In this document: positions 53,953 through 62,812 of the stretch, piece after piece
Position numbering within the stretch: position 1 is the first letter of the stretch
Layout of the letters: each line of letters begins with the position of its first letter
NCBI RefSeq assembly: GCF_014652375.1
Contig: NZ_BMYR01000001.1
Coordinates: 1 to 64,000, forward strand
DNA length: 64,000 bases
Reading direction: 5' to 3'
From: Alishewanella tabrizica
GTDB taxonomy: Bacteria > Pseudomonadota > Gammaproteobacteria > Enterobacterales > Alteromonadaceae
The notes under the pieces: generated by a model
Database searches by the model: none
Told to the model about the DNA's origin: nothing
What the model saw: only the letters and a program-made list of their open reading frames with translations
Position numbers and translations under genes: made by a program

Positions 53953-55678
53953 AAAAAGGAAATACTATAGGAATAAGAAGTATACACACGGCTAAGTAGG
54001 TGATAGCAACCGGCAACCCTACTTTTACAAAGTGTATTAAAGTGTAGTTACCCGCGTTAAACACCATTAGATTGGTTTGATAACCATAGGGCGTAATAAA
54101 ACTGGCTGACGCTGCAAACGCAACAGCTATGACCATTGGCATCACGTTAATGCCTAAACCTTCAGCCAAACTAAAAGCAATAGGAAACATTAAGGCAGCA
54201 GCGGCATTATTGGTAATTAACTCTGTTAAGGCGTAGGTAAGCAACATAATGCCAACCAACGCGATAATCGGCGATTGCCCATCCAAGACAGAACCGGCTA
54301 AACGACTGATGGCTTCAGACAATCCCGTGGTGTTCATCGCCGACGCGATACAAAGCGCGCCACAGACAATTAACCAAATTTCTATTGGGAACCGACGTTT
54401 AATTTCATTTACCGATAAACAGCCTGTAAACAGGAGAATAGCCAGCAAAAAAATACCGCCGGTTAATAATGATACGCCCGTAAGCACACTCACGCTGATT
54501 AAACCGACAAATCCCCACCACGTCAGTTTTTCGCGCCATCCGCTTAGCATGTGATCGGGTTTAATACCGGATACGACATAAAAGTTTTTACTTAAATTTT
54601 GGCGGCTAGCAAAATCAGGCCCCGTTGCCAACAGTAAAAAATCGCCGGCTTTTAACACAATGTCGCCTAATTTGCCATTAACTCGGCCGCCATCACGGCG
54701 AATTGCTACCACAGCAGCATCAAATCGCGCTCGAAAACCGCTTTGTTTCAAGCTTTTTCCAATGATCGCCGATTCTTCTTTTATGATAACTTCAGTCAAT
54801 TGTTGAGTGGCTAGGCCATTGGCTTCGGCAAAGAGTTGCAGTCCTGGAAACTGCTTTAAACTTAACACCTTTTGTACATTGCCCGTAAAGACCAATTTAT
54901 CTGCAGCTTCTAACACATCGTAGCGCGCCACAGGGCGAAGTAGCTTATCGCCCCGATAAATTTCTACCAGAAATAATTCATCTAAATTGCGTAATCCGGC
55001 CTCTTCTACGGTTTTACCTACCAAGGGCGAATCAGCTAATAACTTAGCTTCTAATAAGTATTCGGTGCTTTTTTCCTGCTTTAATTCCGCCGTTGGCAGT
55101 AAACGACTAAACACCAGTAACACCGTACCGCCTGCCAGCACCACCCCTAAACCGACTAACGTGAAATCAAAAAAGGCAAAACCTGGATGGCCCTTCTCAG
55201 TGAGCATTGAATGTACAATAAGATTTGTTGATGTACCAATCAGGGTTAAGGTGCCGCCCATAATGGCTGCGTAGGATAAGGGGATCAGTAATTTTGAAGC
55301 CGGTACTTTATTATTCGACAGCACCGCATTTAGCATAGCTGCAACGACTGCCGTATTATTCAGTACCGATGACGCTAATGCTGAGAAACCCACAGTACGC
55401 AAGACAGAACCTTGCACTGATGTGGTAAACAAATAAGCGGATATACGCCGTAATAAACTGGTTTTTTCTAATGCATAAGAAATAAGTACCAATAAGACTA
55501 AGGTTGCTAAGCCTGAATTCGCAGCATTACGCAATACATCGGGGGTACCAATAAACCCTGCTACGAGCATAACCAGAATTGCGGCACCAAACACTTCTGT
55601 TGCGTGCTGCTGAAAGCGAATTAACGCTATCAGCAGTACGATCAGTAGCAGCACCATGAATAGCACACTGCTGGGCAT
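53951..55678 (-). CDS. SLC13-family permease with two TrkA-C domains, probable sulfate transporter
   Basis: An ion:anion symporter of the DASS/SLC13 superfamily. N-terminal (about 1-180) and C-terminal (about 380-575) membrane blocks surround two TrkA_C/RCK-C domains (EAKLLADSPLVGKTVEEAGLRN and IKEESAIIGKSLKQSGFRARF). Motifs such as GTSTNLIVHSML and ITNNAAAALMFPIAFSLA resemble the SLC13 SNT signatures. It follows cysN by 1 bp, and this arrangement is common for sulfate uptake. Substrate is inferred from context. Confidence 0.85.
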   Translation of the reverse strand: MPSSVLFMVLLLIVLLIALIRFQQHATEVFGAAILVMLVAGFIGTPDVLRNAANSGLATLVLLVLISYALEKTSLLRRISAYLFTTSVQGSVLRTVGFSALASSVLNNTAVVAAMLNAVLSNNKVPASKLLIPLSYAAIMGGTLTLIGTSTNLIVHSMLTEKGHPGFAFFDFTLVGLGVVLAGGTVLLVFSRLLPTAELKQEKSTEYLLEAKLLADSPLVGKTVEEAGLRNLDELFLVEIYRGDKLLRPVARYDVLEAADKLVFTGNVQKVLSLKQFPGLQLFAEANGLATQQLTEVIIKEESAIIGKSLKQSGFRARFDAAVVAIRRDGGRVNGKLGDIVLKAGDFLLLATGPDFASRQNLSKNFYVVSGIKPDHMLSGWREKLTWWGFVGLISVSVLTGVSLLTGGIFLLAILLFTGCLSVNEIKRRFPIEIWLIVCGALCIASAMNTTGLSEAISRLAGSVLDGQSPIIALVGIMLLTYALTELITNNAAAALMFPIAFSLAEGLGINVMPMVIAVAFAASASFITPYGYQTNLMVFNAGNYTLIHFVKVGLPVAITYLAVCILLIPIVFPF

Positions 55679-55679
55679 G

Positions 55680-57086
55680 TTAACGCTGACTCAATTGTGG
55701 GAAATGCTTACGTAACAGTAATATCAGCTCATGCTCAAATGCTGATAAACCGCTAATTTCAGGTTCCTTATTGTCATTGTCGGCCACCAGCGCATTATCA
55801 ATCATACCGGCACCAACCGTTAAATTGGTAAGCCGATCGATGATAATAAAGCCGCCAGTTTGTTTATTTTTTTGATAGCTATCAAAGGCCATCGGCTCGG
55901 TCAGTTTAACATCGACTAAACCAATTTCATTCATAGCCAAGGTGTCGGCTTCTTTTTCAGCTAAGGTGTTTACATCAATTCGATGATGCAGTTTTTCAAC
56001 TTCGCCAGAGAGTGTTTTACAATTAAATTTAAAATAGTATTGGCGCGCAATGTGAAGTGGATTGTCGTGCATCCAAATTAGCCGTGCGCGCAAGCGCGTT
56101 GACAACTGAGGCAGTGCATCTTTCTTTACCAACATATTGCCGCGGCTTACATCAACTTCATCGTTCAACGTGATAGTAACAGCTTGCTGCGCATACGCCT
56201 GTGTCAGCTGGCCGTCAAAGGTAACGATCTCTTTCACTGTAGAAACGGTGCCAGAGGGTAATACCCGCACCGTATCCCCTACCGCTACGCTGCCAGAGAC
56301 GATGGTGCCCTGAAAACCACGAAACTCGGAGTTGGGGCGGCTAACTAACTGTACCGGAAAACGAAAGTCTTCATTGGCTACCGTACTAATATCAATATTT
56401 TCTAAATACTGCATTAAGGTTGAGCCACGGAACCAATTCAGCTTTTCACTGGCGTTTACCACATTATCGCCTTCTAACGCTGAAATAGGCACAAACCGAA
56501 TATCTGGGATATCTAACGCGCCAGCCAGTTTTAGGTACTCTTCTTGAATTTCTTTGTAGCGGGTTTGCGAGTAATCGACTAAGTCCATTTTGTTAATGGC
56601 AACGATGACATGCTTAATGCCCAATAATGAGCAGATAAAACTGTGGCGACGGGTTTGCGTTTGAACCCCTCGACGTGCGTCAATAAGAATAATGGCTAAA
56701 TCACAGGTTGATGCCCCCGTGGCCATATTACGGGTGTATTGCTCGTGCCCTGGGGTATCCGCAATAATAAATTTACGCTTGTCGGTGGAAAAATACCGAT
56801 ACGCAACATCAATGGTTATGCCCTGCTCGCGTTCCGATTGCAAACCATCCACTAGCAGCGCTAAATCAATATTGTTACCTTGGGTGCCCACTTTTTTACT
56901 GTCTTCGGTAATAGCGGCCAATTGATCTTCAAAAATCATTTTACTGTCGTGCAGCAAACGACCAATTAGGGTACTTTTACCATCGTCAACACTGCCACAG
57001 GTGATAAAGCGCAGCAATTGCTTGTTTTCGTGCTGTTTTAAATAGGCCAGAATATCGTTTTCAATTAATGCTGATGCGTGGCTCAT
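55680..57086 (-). CDS. cysN: Sulfate adenylyltransferase large (GTPase) subunit
   Basis: CysN couples GTP hydrolysis to APS formation by CysD. G-motifs: P-loop [32 protein letters not shown] and AINKMDLVD. The C-terminal EF-Tu-like beta barrels follow ([17 protein letters not shown]). 468 aa with no APS kinase (CysC) fusion; no separate cysC is visible in the window. The ATG shares a base with the cysD stop. Confidence 0.97.
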   Translation of the reverse strand: MSHASALIENDILAYLKQHENKQLLRFITCGSVDDGKSTLIGRLLHDSKMIFEDQLAAITEDSKKVGTQGNNIDLALLVDGLQSEREQGITIDVAYRYFSTDKRKFIIADTPGHEQYTRNMATGASTCDLAIILIDARRGVQTQTRRHSFICSLLGIKHVIVAINKMDLVDYSQTRYKEIQEEYLKLAGALDIPDIRFVPISALEGDNVVNASEKLNWFRGSTLMQYLENIDISTVANEDFRFPVQLVSRPNSEFRGFQGTIVSGSVAVGDTVRVLPSGTVSTVKEIVTFDGQLTQAYAQQAVTITLNDEVDVSRGNMLVKKDALPQLSTRLRARLIWMHDNPLHIARQYYFKFNCKTLSGEVEKLHHRIDVNTLAEKEADTLAMNEIGLVDVKLTEPMAFDSYQKNKQTGGFIIIDRLTNLTVGAGMIDNALVADNDNKEPEISGLSAFEHELILLLRKHFPQLSQR

Positions 57087-57994
57087 TAAAAATATCCTTC
57101 CATTTTTTTCTTTTCCATCGAACCGCTGCTGTCGTGATCAATCACCCGCCCTTGCCGTTCAGAGGTTTTGGTTAACAACATCTCTTGAATAATATCGGGC
57201 AACGTTGTGGCATCAGATTCCACCGCGCCCGTTAACGGGTAGCAGCCTAGGGTTCTAAACCGCACATTTTTCATTTGCGGTACTTCACCCTCTTTTAACG
57301 GCATCCGCTGATCGTCTACCATAATAAGGGTGCCATCACGCTCGACAACTGGCCGCGGTTTAGCAAAATAGAGTTGCGGAATGTCGATATTTTCTAAGTA
57401 GATATATTGCCAAATATCTAGCTCTGTCCAATTTGACAAAGGAAAAACCCGAATACTCTCGCCTTTATCTACTCGACCATTGTAAATATTCCACAGCTCA
57501 GGCCGTTGGTTTTTGGGATCCCAGCGATGATGCCGATCACGAAAGGAATAAACACGCTCTTTGGCACGCGATTTTTCTTCGTCGCGGCGGGCGCCACCAA
57601 AAGCAGCATCAAATTTATACTTGTCCAAAGCCTGCTTTAACGCTTGGGTTTTCATTATATCGGTATGCTTAGCACTGCCATGACTAAAGGGGCCTACATT
57701 CATGGCTAATCCATCGGGATTTTGATGTACCAATAATTCAAAATCATGTGTCTTGGCCATCTGATCGCGAAAGGCGATCATCTCTTTGAATTTCCACGTG
57801 GTATCAACGTGTAGTAATGGAAAGGGAATTTTGCCAGGGTAAAACGCTTTTCGGGCAAGGTGTAATAAAACAGAAGAATCTTTGCCAACCGAATACAGCA
57901 TCACTGGGTTTTCGAACTCGGCAACCACTTCGCGAAATATATGAATGGATTCGTTTTCGAGGGCTTTTAAATGGCTTTGAATGGGCGAGGCCAT
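57086..57994 (-). CDS. cysD: Sulfate adenylyltransferase small subunit
   Basis: The PP-loop ATP pyrophosphatase subunit that forms APS from sulfate and [21 protein letters not shown] is the modified PP-loop. Further motifs are [41 protein letters not shown] and [15 protein letters not shown]. The ATG at 57994 is chosen over the GTG at 58000 because TGGAG lies 5 bases upstream. It is the first gene of cysDN-SLC13. Confidence 0.97.
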   Translation of the reverse strand: MASPIQSHLKALENESIHIFREVVAEFENPVMLYSVGKDSSVLLHLARKAFYPGKIPFPLLHVDTTWKFKEMIAFRDQMAKTHDFELLVHQNPDGLAMNVGPFSHGSAKHTDIMKTQALKQALDKYKFDAAFGGARRDEEKSRAKERVYSFRDRHHRWDPKNQRPELWNIYNGRVDKGESIRVFPLSNWTELDIWQYIYLENIDIPQLYFAKPRPVVERDGTLIMVDDQRMPLKEGEVPQMKNVRFRTLGCYPLTGAVESDATTLPDIIQEMLLTKTSERQGRVIDHDSSGSMEKKKMEGYF

Positions 57995-58100
57995 ATTCAC
58001 TCCAATAACATAATGATATTATCGCCAGCTTACCAGAAGCGATTAAAAAGCATAATGTTGTTTTGGAATAAGATATTTCCATCTAGGCGGCTAGAACACG

Positions 58101-58141
58101 TCTCCACCCGTCTTTGATACGGTACCGAAGACGTGTGGAGA
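58101..58141. repeat. Inverted pair of DnaA-box-repeat derivatives around GGTACC
   Basis: TCTCCACCCGTCTT (58101-58114) and AAGACGTGTGGAGA (58128-58141) are a 13-of-14 inverted repeat around a loop holding CGGTACCG. Each arm resembles the TCCACAC-GTCT part of the dispersed repeat, and the centre is its GGTACC. It lies about 30 bp after the wecB stop in the 176-bp gap to cysD and may act as a weak terminator, though no clear T-run follows on the minus strand. Confidence 0.6.
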
Positions 58142-58170
58142 TCGTTTTTATAATGCTGTAGGAATGGCGC

Positions 58171-59295
58171 TTAGAAGGTGTTTTTTAAAGCAGCCAAGAT
58201 CCGCTGGCAAGCTTGACCATCGCCGTAGGGGTTGTGGGCGAAACTCATGCTGTCGTAATACTCTTTGTCGTCAAATAATTTACTGACTTCACTTACGATC
58301 TTTTCTCTGTTGGTTCCTACCAGCTTGACCGTACCCGCACTAACGGCTTCGGGGCGCTCAGTAGTATCACGCATGACCAGAACGGGCTTCCCTAATGACG
58401 GGGCCTCTTCTTGAATACCGCCCGAATCGGTTAACACTAAATAGCTGCGACTCATTAAGTAAACAAAGGGTAAGTAATCTTGCGGCGCAATCAGGTGTAC
58501 GTTTGTTACATGACTGAGTAGCCGGTAAACGGGCTCTTTCACATTCGGGTTTAAATGCACTGGGTACACAATGTCACAATCTGGGTAGCGTGTTGCAATA
58601 TCAGCTAAAGCAGCACAAATTTGCTCAAAACCGTCACCAAAACTTTCTCGGCGGTGTCCTGTTACCAAAATAATGCGTCGATCCGCATGAATAAACGGAA
58701 ATTGCGCAGCAAATTGTTGGGTAAGAACGGTGTCGTTTTCAATCTTAGCGACTACTTGCAATAACGCATCAATCACCGTATTACCGGTGATAACGATGTT
58801 AGCCGCAGCCATGTTTTCAGCGACTAAATTGTCTGCCGACGTTTGCGTAGGCGCAAAATGCAATCGGGTAAGTGCACCCGTCAGTTTACGATTGGCTTCT
58901 TCAGGCCAAGGGCTATAAATATTGCCCGTACGTAACCCAGCTTCAACGTGTCCTACTGCTATTTTTTCGTAATAACAGGCTAATGCTGCCGCAAAAGTGG
59001 TACTGGTATCACCGTGCACCAACACGATATCGGGTTGAAACTCGCGTAATACCGGTTTGATATTGAGCAGTATGCTGGTGGTAACGTCGTATAAATCTTG
59101 GCCTGCTTTCATTATGGCCAAATCATATTCAGGTTGAATGTCGAACAATCTGAGTACTTGATCGAGCATTTCACGATGCTGACCCGTTACACAAACGCGA
59201 CTGTCAAACGCTGCGTCCTGCTTTAATTGATTAACCAGTGGTGCCATTTTAATGGCCTCTGGTCGGGTACCAAATACACTTAGTACTTTAATCAT
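58171..59295 (-). CDS. wecB: UDP-N-acetylglucosamine 2-epimerase (non-hydrolysing)
   Basis: WecB epimerises UDP-GlcNAc to UDP-ManNAc, the substrate of WecC. Motifs: [63 protein letters not shown] and [19 protein letters not shown]. 374 aa fits. The ATG at 59295 has GAGGGACAGC upstream. It stands alone between repeats on both sides. wecC is 24 kb away on the other strand. Confidence 0.96.
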   Translation of the reverse strand: MIKVLSVFGTRPEAIKMAPLVNQLKQDAAFDSRVCVTGQHREMLDQVLRLFDIQPEYDLAIMKAGQDLYDVTTSILLNIKPVLREFQPDIVLVHGDTSTTFAAALACYYEKIAVGHVEAGLRTGNIYSPWPEEANRKLTGALTRLHFAPTQTSADNLVAENMAAANIVITGNTVIDALLQVVAKIENDTVLTQQFAAQFPFIHADRRIILVTGHRRESFGDGFEQICAALADIATRYPDCDIVYPVHLNPNVKEPVYRLLSHVTNVHLIAPQDYLPFVYLMSRSYLVLTDSGGIQEEAPSLGKPVLVMRDTTERPEAVSAGTVKLVGTNREKIVSEVSKLFDDKEYYDSMSFAHNPYGDGQACQRILAALKNTF

Positions 59296-59339
59296 GCTGT
59301 CCCTCGTTATTAAATATAATGAAACCTGTCACGCCAGTT

Positions 59340-59434
59340 GGTACCGGAGTTATGTGGATAACCTTGCCTATTTTTAACCGGTACCGGAGTTGTGTGGATA
59401 AACTCCCTTGTCGGTACCGGAGTTGTGTGGATAA
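59340..59434 (-). repeat. Array of three DnaA-box/GGTACC repeats between wecB and mlaA
   Basis: Three copies read on the minus strand. Shown on the plus strand, each has GGTACCGGAG, then TT, then (G/A)TGTGGATAA: 59340-59361, 59380-59401 and 59413-59434. All end in the perfect DnaA box complement TGTGGATAA. The spacing is 40 and then 33 bp. The unit is the same as in the 30197-30324 array but in the opposite direction. The 167-bp gap has no gene. Confidence 0.85.
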
Positions 59435-59462
59435 CTCTGCTTGGATGCCGTGCTTTATAGCA

Positions 59463-60251
59463 TTATTCGACTTCATCAAGAAAGTCGAGAATATCATCAT
59501 CTAAACTTTCTTCAGGCGCTGGCGGATTGCCGTCATACACCTTAAACAGTTGCCGCTGGTAATAACTCTCTTTGACAAAAGAATAGGGATCTAAAGAGTT
59601 ATCAAGCATGTTTTCTACTTGCATTAACTGCTCGCGACTATCCAACGCCATTATGGCGGCACGGGTTAAGGTTAACGGCGTATTTAATAAACCCAGAGGG
59701 AAATATAAATTGTCGACGATGCCGCCTGCAGTACCACGCACAGTAGTAGGACCACGACCAGGGACCATTAAATAGGCGCCATCACCTACCCCCCAAACGG
59801 CCAACGTTTGGTTAAAGTCTTCATCAGCGCGCTCCAATCCTATGTCGGTAGCAACATCAAATAAGCCAAGCACACCTACGGTGCTGTTAACTAAAAAACG
59901 TCCCACACTTACTGCAGCTTTTTGCGGTTTGGCTTGCAACACACTGTTTAAAAAGCTGGCTGGCTCGCCCAGGTTATCAACGACATTGATTAAGCCTTTG
60001 CGCGCTGGCTTGGGTACCACCGTCATATAGCCCACGGTAGCGGGCCGCAGTATGTAGGCATCGAGAATGTCGTAGTTAAAATCCCATAATGGCCGGTTAA
60101 CTCGCTCAAAAGGATCACGCGGATCATCATAAACTGGCGCTTGGTTAGTGGTAACGGCCTCACCTTGTTGTTTAGCTGCATCCGAGCTAGCGCACGCGGT
60201 TAAACTCAACACCGCCGCCACAATAACGGTTCGTAATAACAATGACGCCAT
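59463..60251 (-). CDS. mlaA: Outer-membrane lipid-asymmetry lipoprotein MlaA (VacJ)
   Basis: A lipoprotein that removes surface phospholipids from the outer membrane. The signal ends LSLTACASS (lipobox Cys near 20). The mature part has DDPRDPFERVNRPLWDFNYDILDAYILRP in separate recognisable pieces, LGEPASFLNSVLQAKP, RFLVNSTVGVLGLFDVATDIGL and PYLMVP-like GAYLMVPGRGPTTVRG, all characteristic. The C-terminus is acidic. The Mla ABC transporter is not in this window. It follows ccmI by 4 bp, an unusual coupling. Confidence 0.93.
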   Translation of the reverse strand: MASLLLRTVIVAAVLSLTACASSDAAKQQGEAVTTNQAPVYDDPRDPFERVNRPLWDFNYDILDAYILRPATVGYMTVVPKPARKGLINVVDNLGEPASFLNSVLQAKPQKAAVSVGRFLVNSTVGVLGLFDVATDIGLERADEDFNQTLAVWGVGDGAYLMVPGRGPTTVRGTAGGIVDNLYFPLGLLNTPLTLTRAAIMALDSREQLMQVENMLDNSLDPYSFVKESYYQRQLFKVYDGNPPAPEESLDDDILDFLDEVE

Positions 60252-60255
60252 AGTC

Positions 60256-61554
60256 TTAAGGTTCCAAAATTAACTGAATAGTAAGATGCGGTTGGTCGAA
60301 ACGTTGTGGTGTTGACACCACTTCGACATCTTGTGCTGAACGTTCTACTGTACCTGAAACCGACATCCGCGCAACCACTTCGACGGTATCAGCTTGAGTT
60401 AAATCCCAACCGGCTTGCATCGCATCTGCCGTTGTTAGACTAATGCTGAGTTGCCCTGCAGATAAAGGTAAACGCTTAGCAGCCATCGGGATTGGCGGGC
60501 CATCAACCGCACGAGCAAACACAAACAACGAAGCATTAGGATAGGTTTGCGCAAGCTGTTCGGCGACCGATAAGCTGATGGTTATTGTACGTTGCGCTTT
60601 TACATCTGCATTATCTTCTAAAGTCATGGAGCCAGAAGCGTCTGATGCGACTGACTCCGCTGGAGATAACGCCGTACTCGCGCCGGCATCTACAGCTGAT
60701 TGCTGTTTTGCAGCTAACTCAGCTAAACGCGCATTCACAACTTCAAGACGCGGATCGCCTTGCTCTAACCGCTGTGCCAAAATTTGCCAAGACGCCATGG
60801 CTTGCTCGTCATCGCCACGCTCTGACGCAATCAATGCCATCAGTGAGACTGCATCAATATTTTCAGGCTCTTGTATTAATACTTTGGCCACACTTTGGCC
60901 TGCCTTTGCTAAATTGTAGTCATCACCTAGCATAATAAGTGCTTGGCTATAGCTGATTAACAAAGGGATCCGTTCTGGCATCAACGTTAATGCCCGTTCA
61001 AAGGATTCAACCGATTCTTCTAACATCCCCAGTGTCATCCACACTCGGCCCAGCAACATCCAGGCTACCGCGTCGTCGCCTTCGTTCGCAAGCTTGGTGC
61101 GCAGCGCTAACGAAAACAACTGCATGTCTTTTTCGTTCATGGCTTCGCCTTCACCTAACAAGGCGCGCTGTCCATAACTGGCCAAATTTTGCTGCGCTAG
61201 CTCCCAATCGGTTAATTGCCGATAATGCCCATTTTGGCTGTACACTACCCCTACTATTGCAGCTACAAAAACAAATAATGTTAGATGAAACAGCATTTTT
61301 TGCTTAGGCTGCTGATAGCGTACAATTTGCTGCTCTTGCTCTAAAAATTGTTGTTTTAACTCAGACGCCGCGGCAACGAAATCTTGCTCGGCCAGTTCAC
61401 CCGCATCACGGGCCAAAACCAATAACTGTAAGCGCTCTTCAAATAATTGTGCTGGAGTTTGATTATTCCGCGCATTCGCTTTGCGTGGCCATACAATAAA
61501 GATGGCACTTAACACCAACATGACTAAAACGCCAATGGCAAGTTGCCACATCAT
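60256..61554 (-). CDS. ccmI: Cytochrome c biogenesis protein CcmI
   Basis: CcmI (CycH) chaperones apocytochrome c to the CcmF/H haem lyase. It has two membrane helices (LAIGVLVMLVLSAIFIVW and MLFHLTLFVFVAAIVGVVY) flanking the cytoplasmic loop, then TPRs (WMLLGRVWMTLGMLEESVESFERAL, LLISYSQALIMLGDD) and a C-terminal beta domain. 432 aa. The start overlaps the ccmH stop (ATGA). Confidence 0.92.
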   Translation of the reverse strand: MMWQLAIGVLVMLVLSAIFIVWPRKANARNNQTPAQLFEERLQLLVLARDAGELAEQDFVAAASELKQQFLEQEQQIVRYQQPKQKMLFHLTLFVFVAAIVGVVYSQNGHYRQLTDWELAQQNLASYGQRALLGEGEAMNEKDMQLFSLALRTKLANEGDDAVAWMLLGRVWMTLGMLEESVESFERALTLMPERIPLLISYSQALIMLGDDYNLAKAGQSVAKVLIQEPENIDAVSLMALIASERGDDEQAMASWQILAQRLEQGDPRLEVVNARLAELAAKQQSAVDAGASTALSPAESVASDASGSMTLEDNADVKAQRTITISLSVAEQLAQTYPNASLFVFARAVDGPPIPMAAKRLPLSAGQLSISLTTADAMQAGWDLTQADTVEVVARMSVSGTVERSAQDVEVVSTPQRFDQPHLTIQLILEP

Positions 61555-62231
61555 GATTTCTTACTCCGATAGTGTTCAATGATCTGATCAAGCTCTTTGT
61601 TAAGCTGGATCTTCGATTCTGTCATCTTATTCGCTTCATCACGATCTGTATCCATTTTTTGGGTAGCAGAGTCGTGTGGATAGGTCTCTTTTGGCGTGAT
61701 TTGATTAGCTCGGCGCTTAAGTTGCAAAAGGAATAGACTGATCAATAACAAGACAGGTGCTAACCATAACCAAATGGTGACGCGGTTTACCGGGGGCTGA
61801 TAATGCACAAAATCACCATAACGATCGATCATATAGTCCAATACATCGTTGCGGTTTAAGCCTTGCTGAACAAGCTCATAGGTTTTTTCGCGCATATCTA
61901 CCGCGACCACGGCGTTAGAGTCGGCAATGTTTTGATTTTGACATTGCGGACAACGTAACTCTGCGGTGAGCTTTAAATACAATTGCCGTTGTTGTTCACT
62001 GTCGAACTGTTGTAATTCCTGAGGGGCCGCGACCGCCGCAGCGGGTTGCTCAACGTTCATCGAGGTAGTCGCAGTAGTCTCGCTTGCTAACACCGCCTGG
62101 CTTTGGCTTAGCATAAACAAGCCAAGCAATATAGCGTAAAGACTGGTTAGACTGACTGCTCGGCTACCTGATACACCGGGCACAGCGCTACCACGGCAAT
62201 ATCTTAAAAATGGGGTAAAAAACCGGTTCAT
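61551..62231 (-). CDS. ccmH: Cytochrome c biogenesis thiol-reductase CcmH
   Basis: CcmH keeps the apocytochrome CXXCH reduced. The motif LRCPQCQNQNIADSN with RCxxC is diagnostic. A signal anchor (about 25-50), a periplasmic redox domain and a membrane helix (IWLWLAPVLLLISLFLL) follow. The cytoplasmic tail after the helix, containing YPHDSATQ, is encoded by a copy of the DnaA-box repeat (see below). It overlaps ccmI and ccmG by 4 bp each. Confidence 0.92.
   Translation of the reverse strand: MNRFFTPFLRYCRGSAVPGVSGSRAVSLTSLYAILLGLFMLSQSQAVLASETTATTSMNVEQPAAAVAAPQELQQFDSEQQRQLYLKLTAELRCPQCQNQNIADSNAVVAVDMREKTYELVQQGLNRNDVLDYMIDRYGDFVHYQPPVNRVTIWLWLAPVLLLISLFLLQLKRRANQITPKETYPHDSATQKMDTDRDEANKMTESKIQLNKELDQIIEHYRSKKS
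61662..61682 (-). repeat. DnaA-box-repeat-like segment inside ccmH
   Basis: On the minus strand this reads TATCCACACGACTC then TGCTACC, matching 18 of 21 positions of the intergenic unit (TATCCACAC, AACTC, CGGTACC). It encodes YPHDSAT in the cytoplasmic tail of CcmH. Chance similarity cannot be excluded. Confidence 0.45.
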
Positions 62232-62812
62232 GGTTGCGATCCCCCAGCAAACTGCTGGTAAACGGCCGCCAGCTTAGTACGCCACACCTGAGGATTAATA
62301 TCGCCAATATGATGCGCCCGCACAATACCTTCGGCATCCACAATAAAGTGTTCCGGCGCGCCACTTACCCCTAAATCTAACGATAAACGACGCTGCTGAT
62401 CCAAGATATTAAATTGGTACGGATCACCGAATTGCTGCAATTTGGTGGCAACTTCCGCTTGCAATACTGGCAAATTAAACACCTGACCGAACATCGGATC
62501 TTCTGGCAACACATAGTACAACCCAATAATGCGCACGCCTTGCTCGTTGCGCAGCTGTGTCATATACCCCAGTTCGGCATTACAGGTTGGACACCATACC
62601 CCCCACACATTAAGTAGAAAAGGTTGCCCTTTTAGGGCGTCTGGGGTCCAGGTTTGCGCCGGATTCATTAAATCTGGCAGACTGAAGGCGGGTAAAGGTT
62701 TACCCACCATCACGGCATCTCGCTCACGCGGATCAGAAAACAATCCGCTTAATAAAAACAGCGACAATCCCAAAAACAATACCAGTGGCACATAAAAAAG
62801 CACTTTACGCAT
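62228..62812 (-). CDS. ccmG: Thioredoxin-like CcmG/DsbE
   Basis: A membrane-tethered periplasmic thioredoxin of cytochrome c maturation. N-terminal anchor (VLFYVPLVLFLGLSLFLLSGL), then GKPLPAFSLPDL, the active site WGVWCPTCNAEL, and GVSGAPEHFIVDAEG with the cis-Pro region. The ATG at 62812 is chosen because GAGG lies 7 bases upstream; it overlaps the ccmF end by 8 bp. A frame extended to 62866 is rejected. Confidence 0.94.
   Translation of the reverse strand: MRKVLFYVPLVLFLGLSLFLLSGLFSDPRERDAVMVGKPLPAFSLPDLMNPAQTWTPDALKGQPFLLNVWGVWCPTCNAELGYMTQLRNEQGVRIIGLYYVLPEDPMFGQVFNLPVLQAEVATKLQQFGDPYQFNILDQQRRLSLDLGVSGAPEHFIVDAEGIVRAHHIGDINPQVWRTKLAAVYQQFAGGSQP

Noticed and set aside
59340-59434. CRISPR array
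   Set aside because: Only three units with unequal spacing, short spacers of 11-18 bp and no cas genes.
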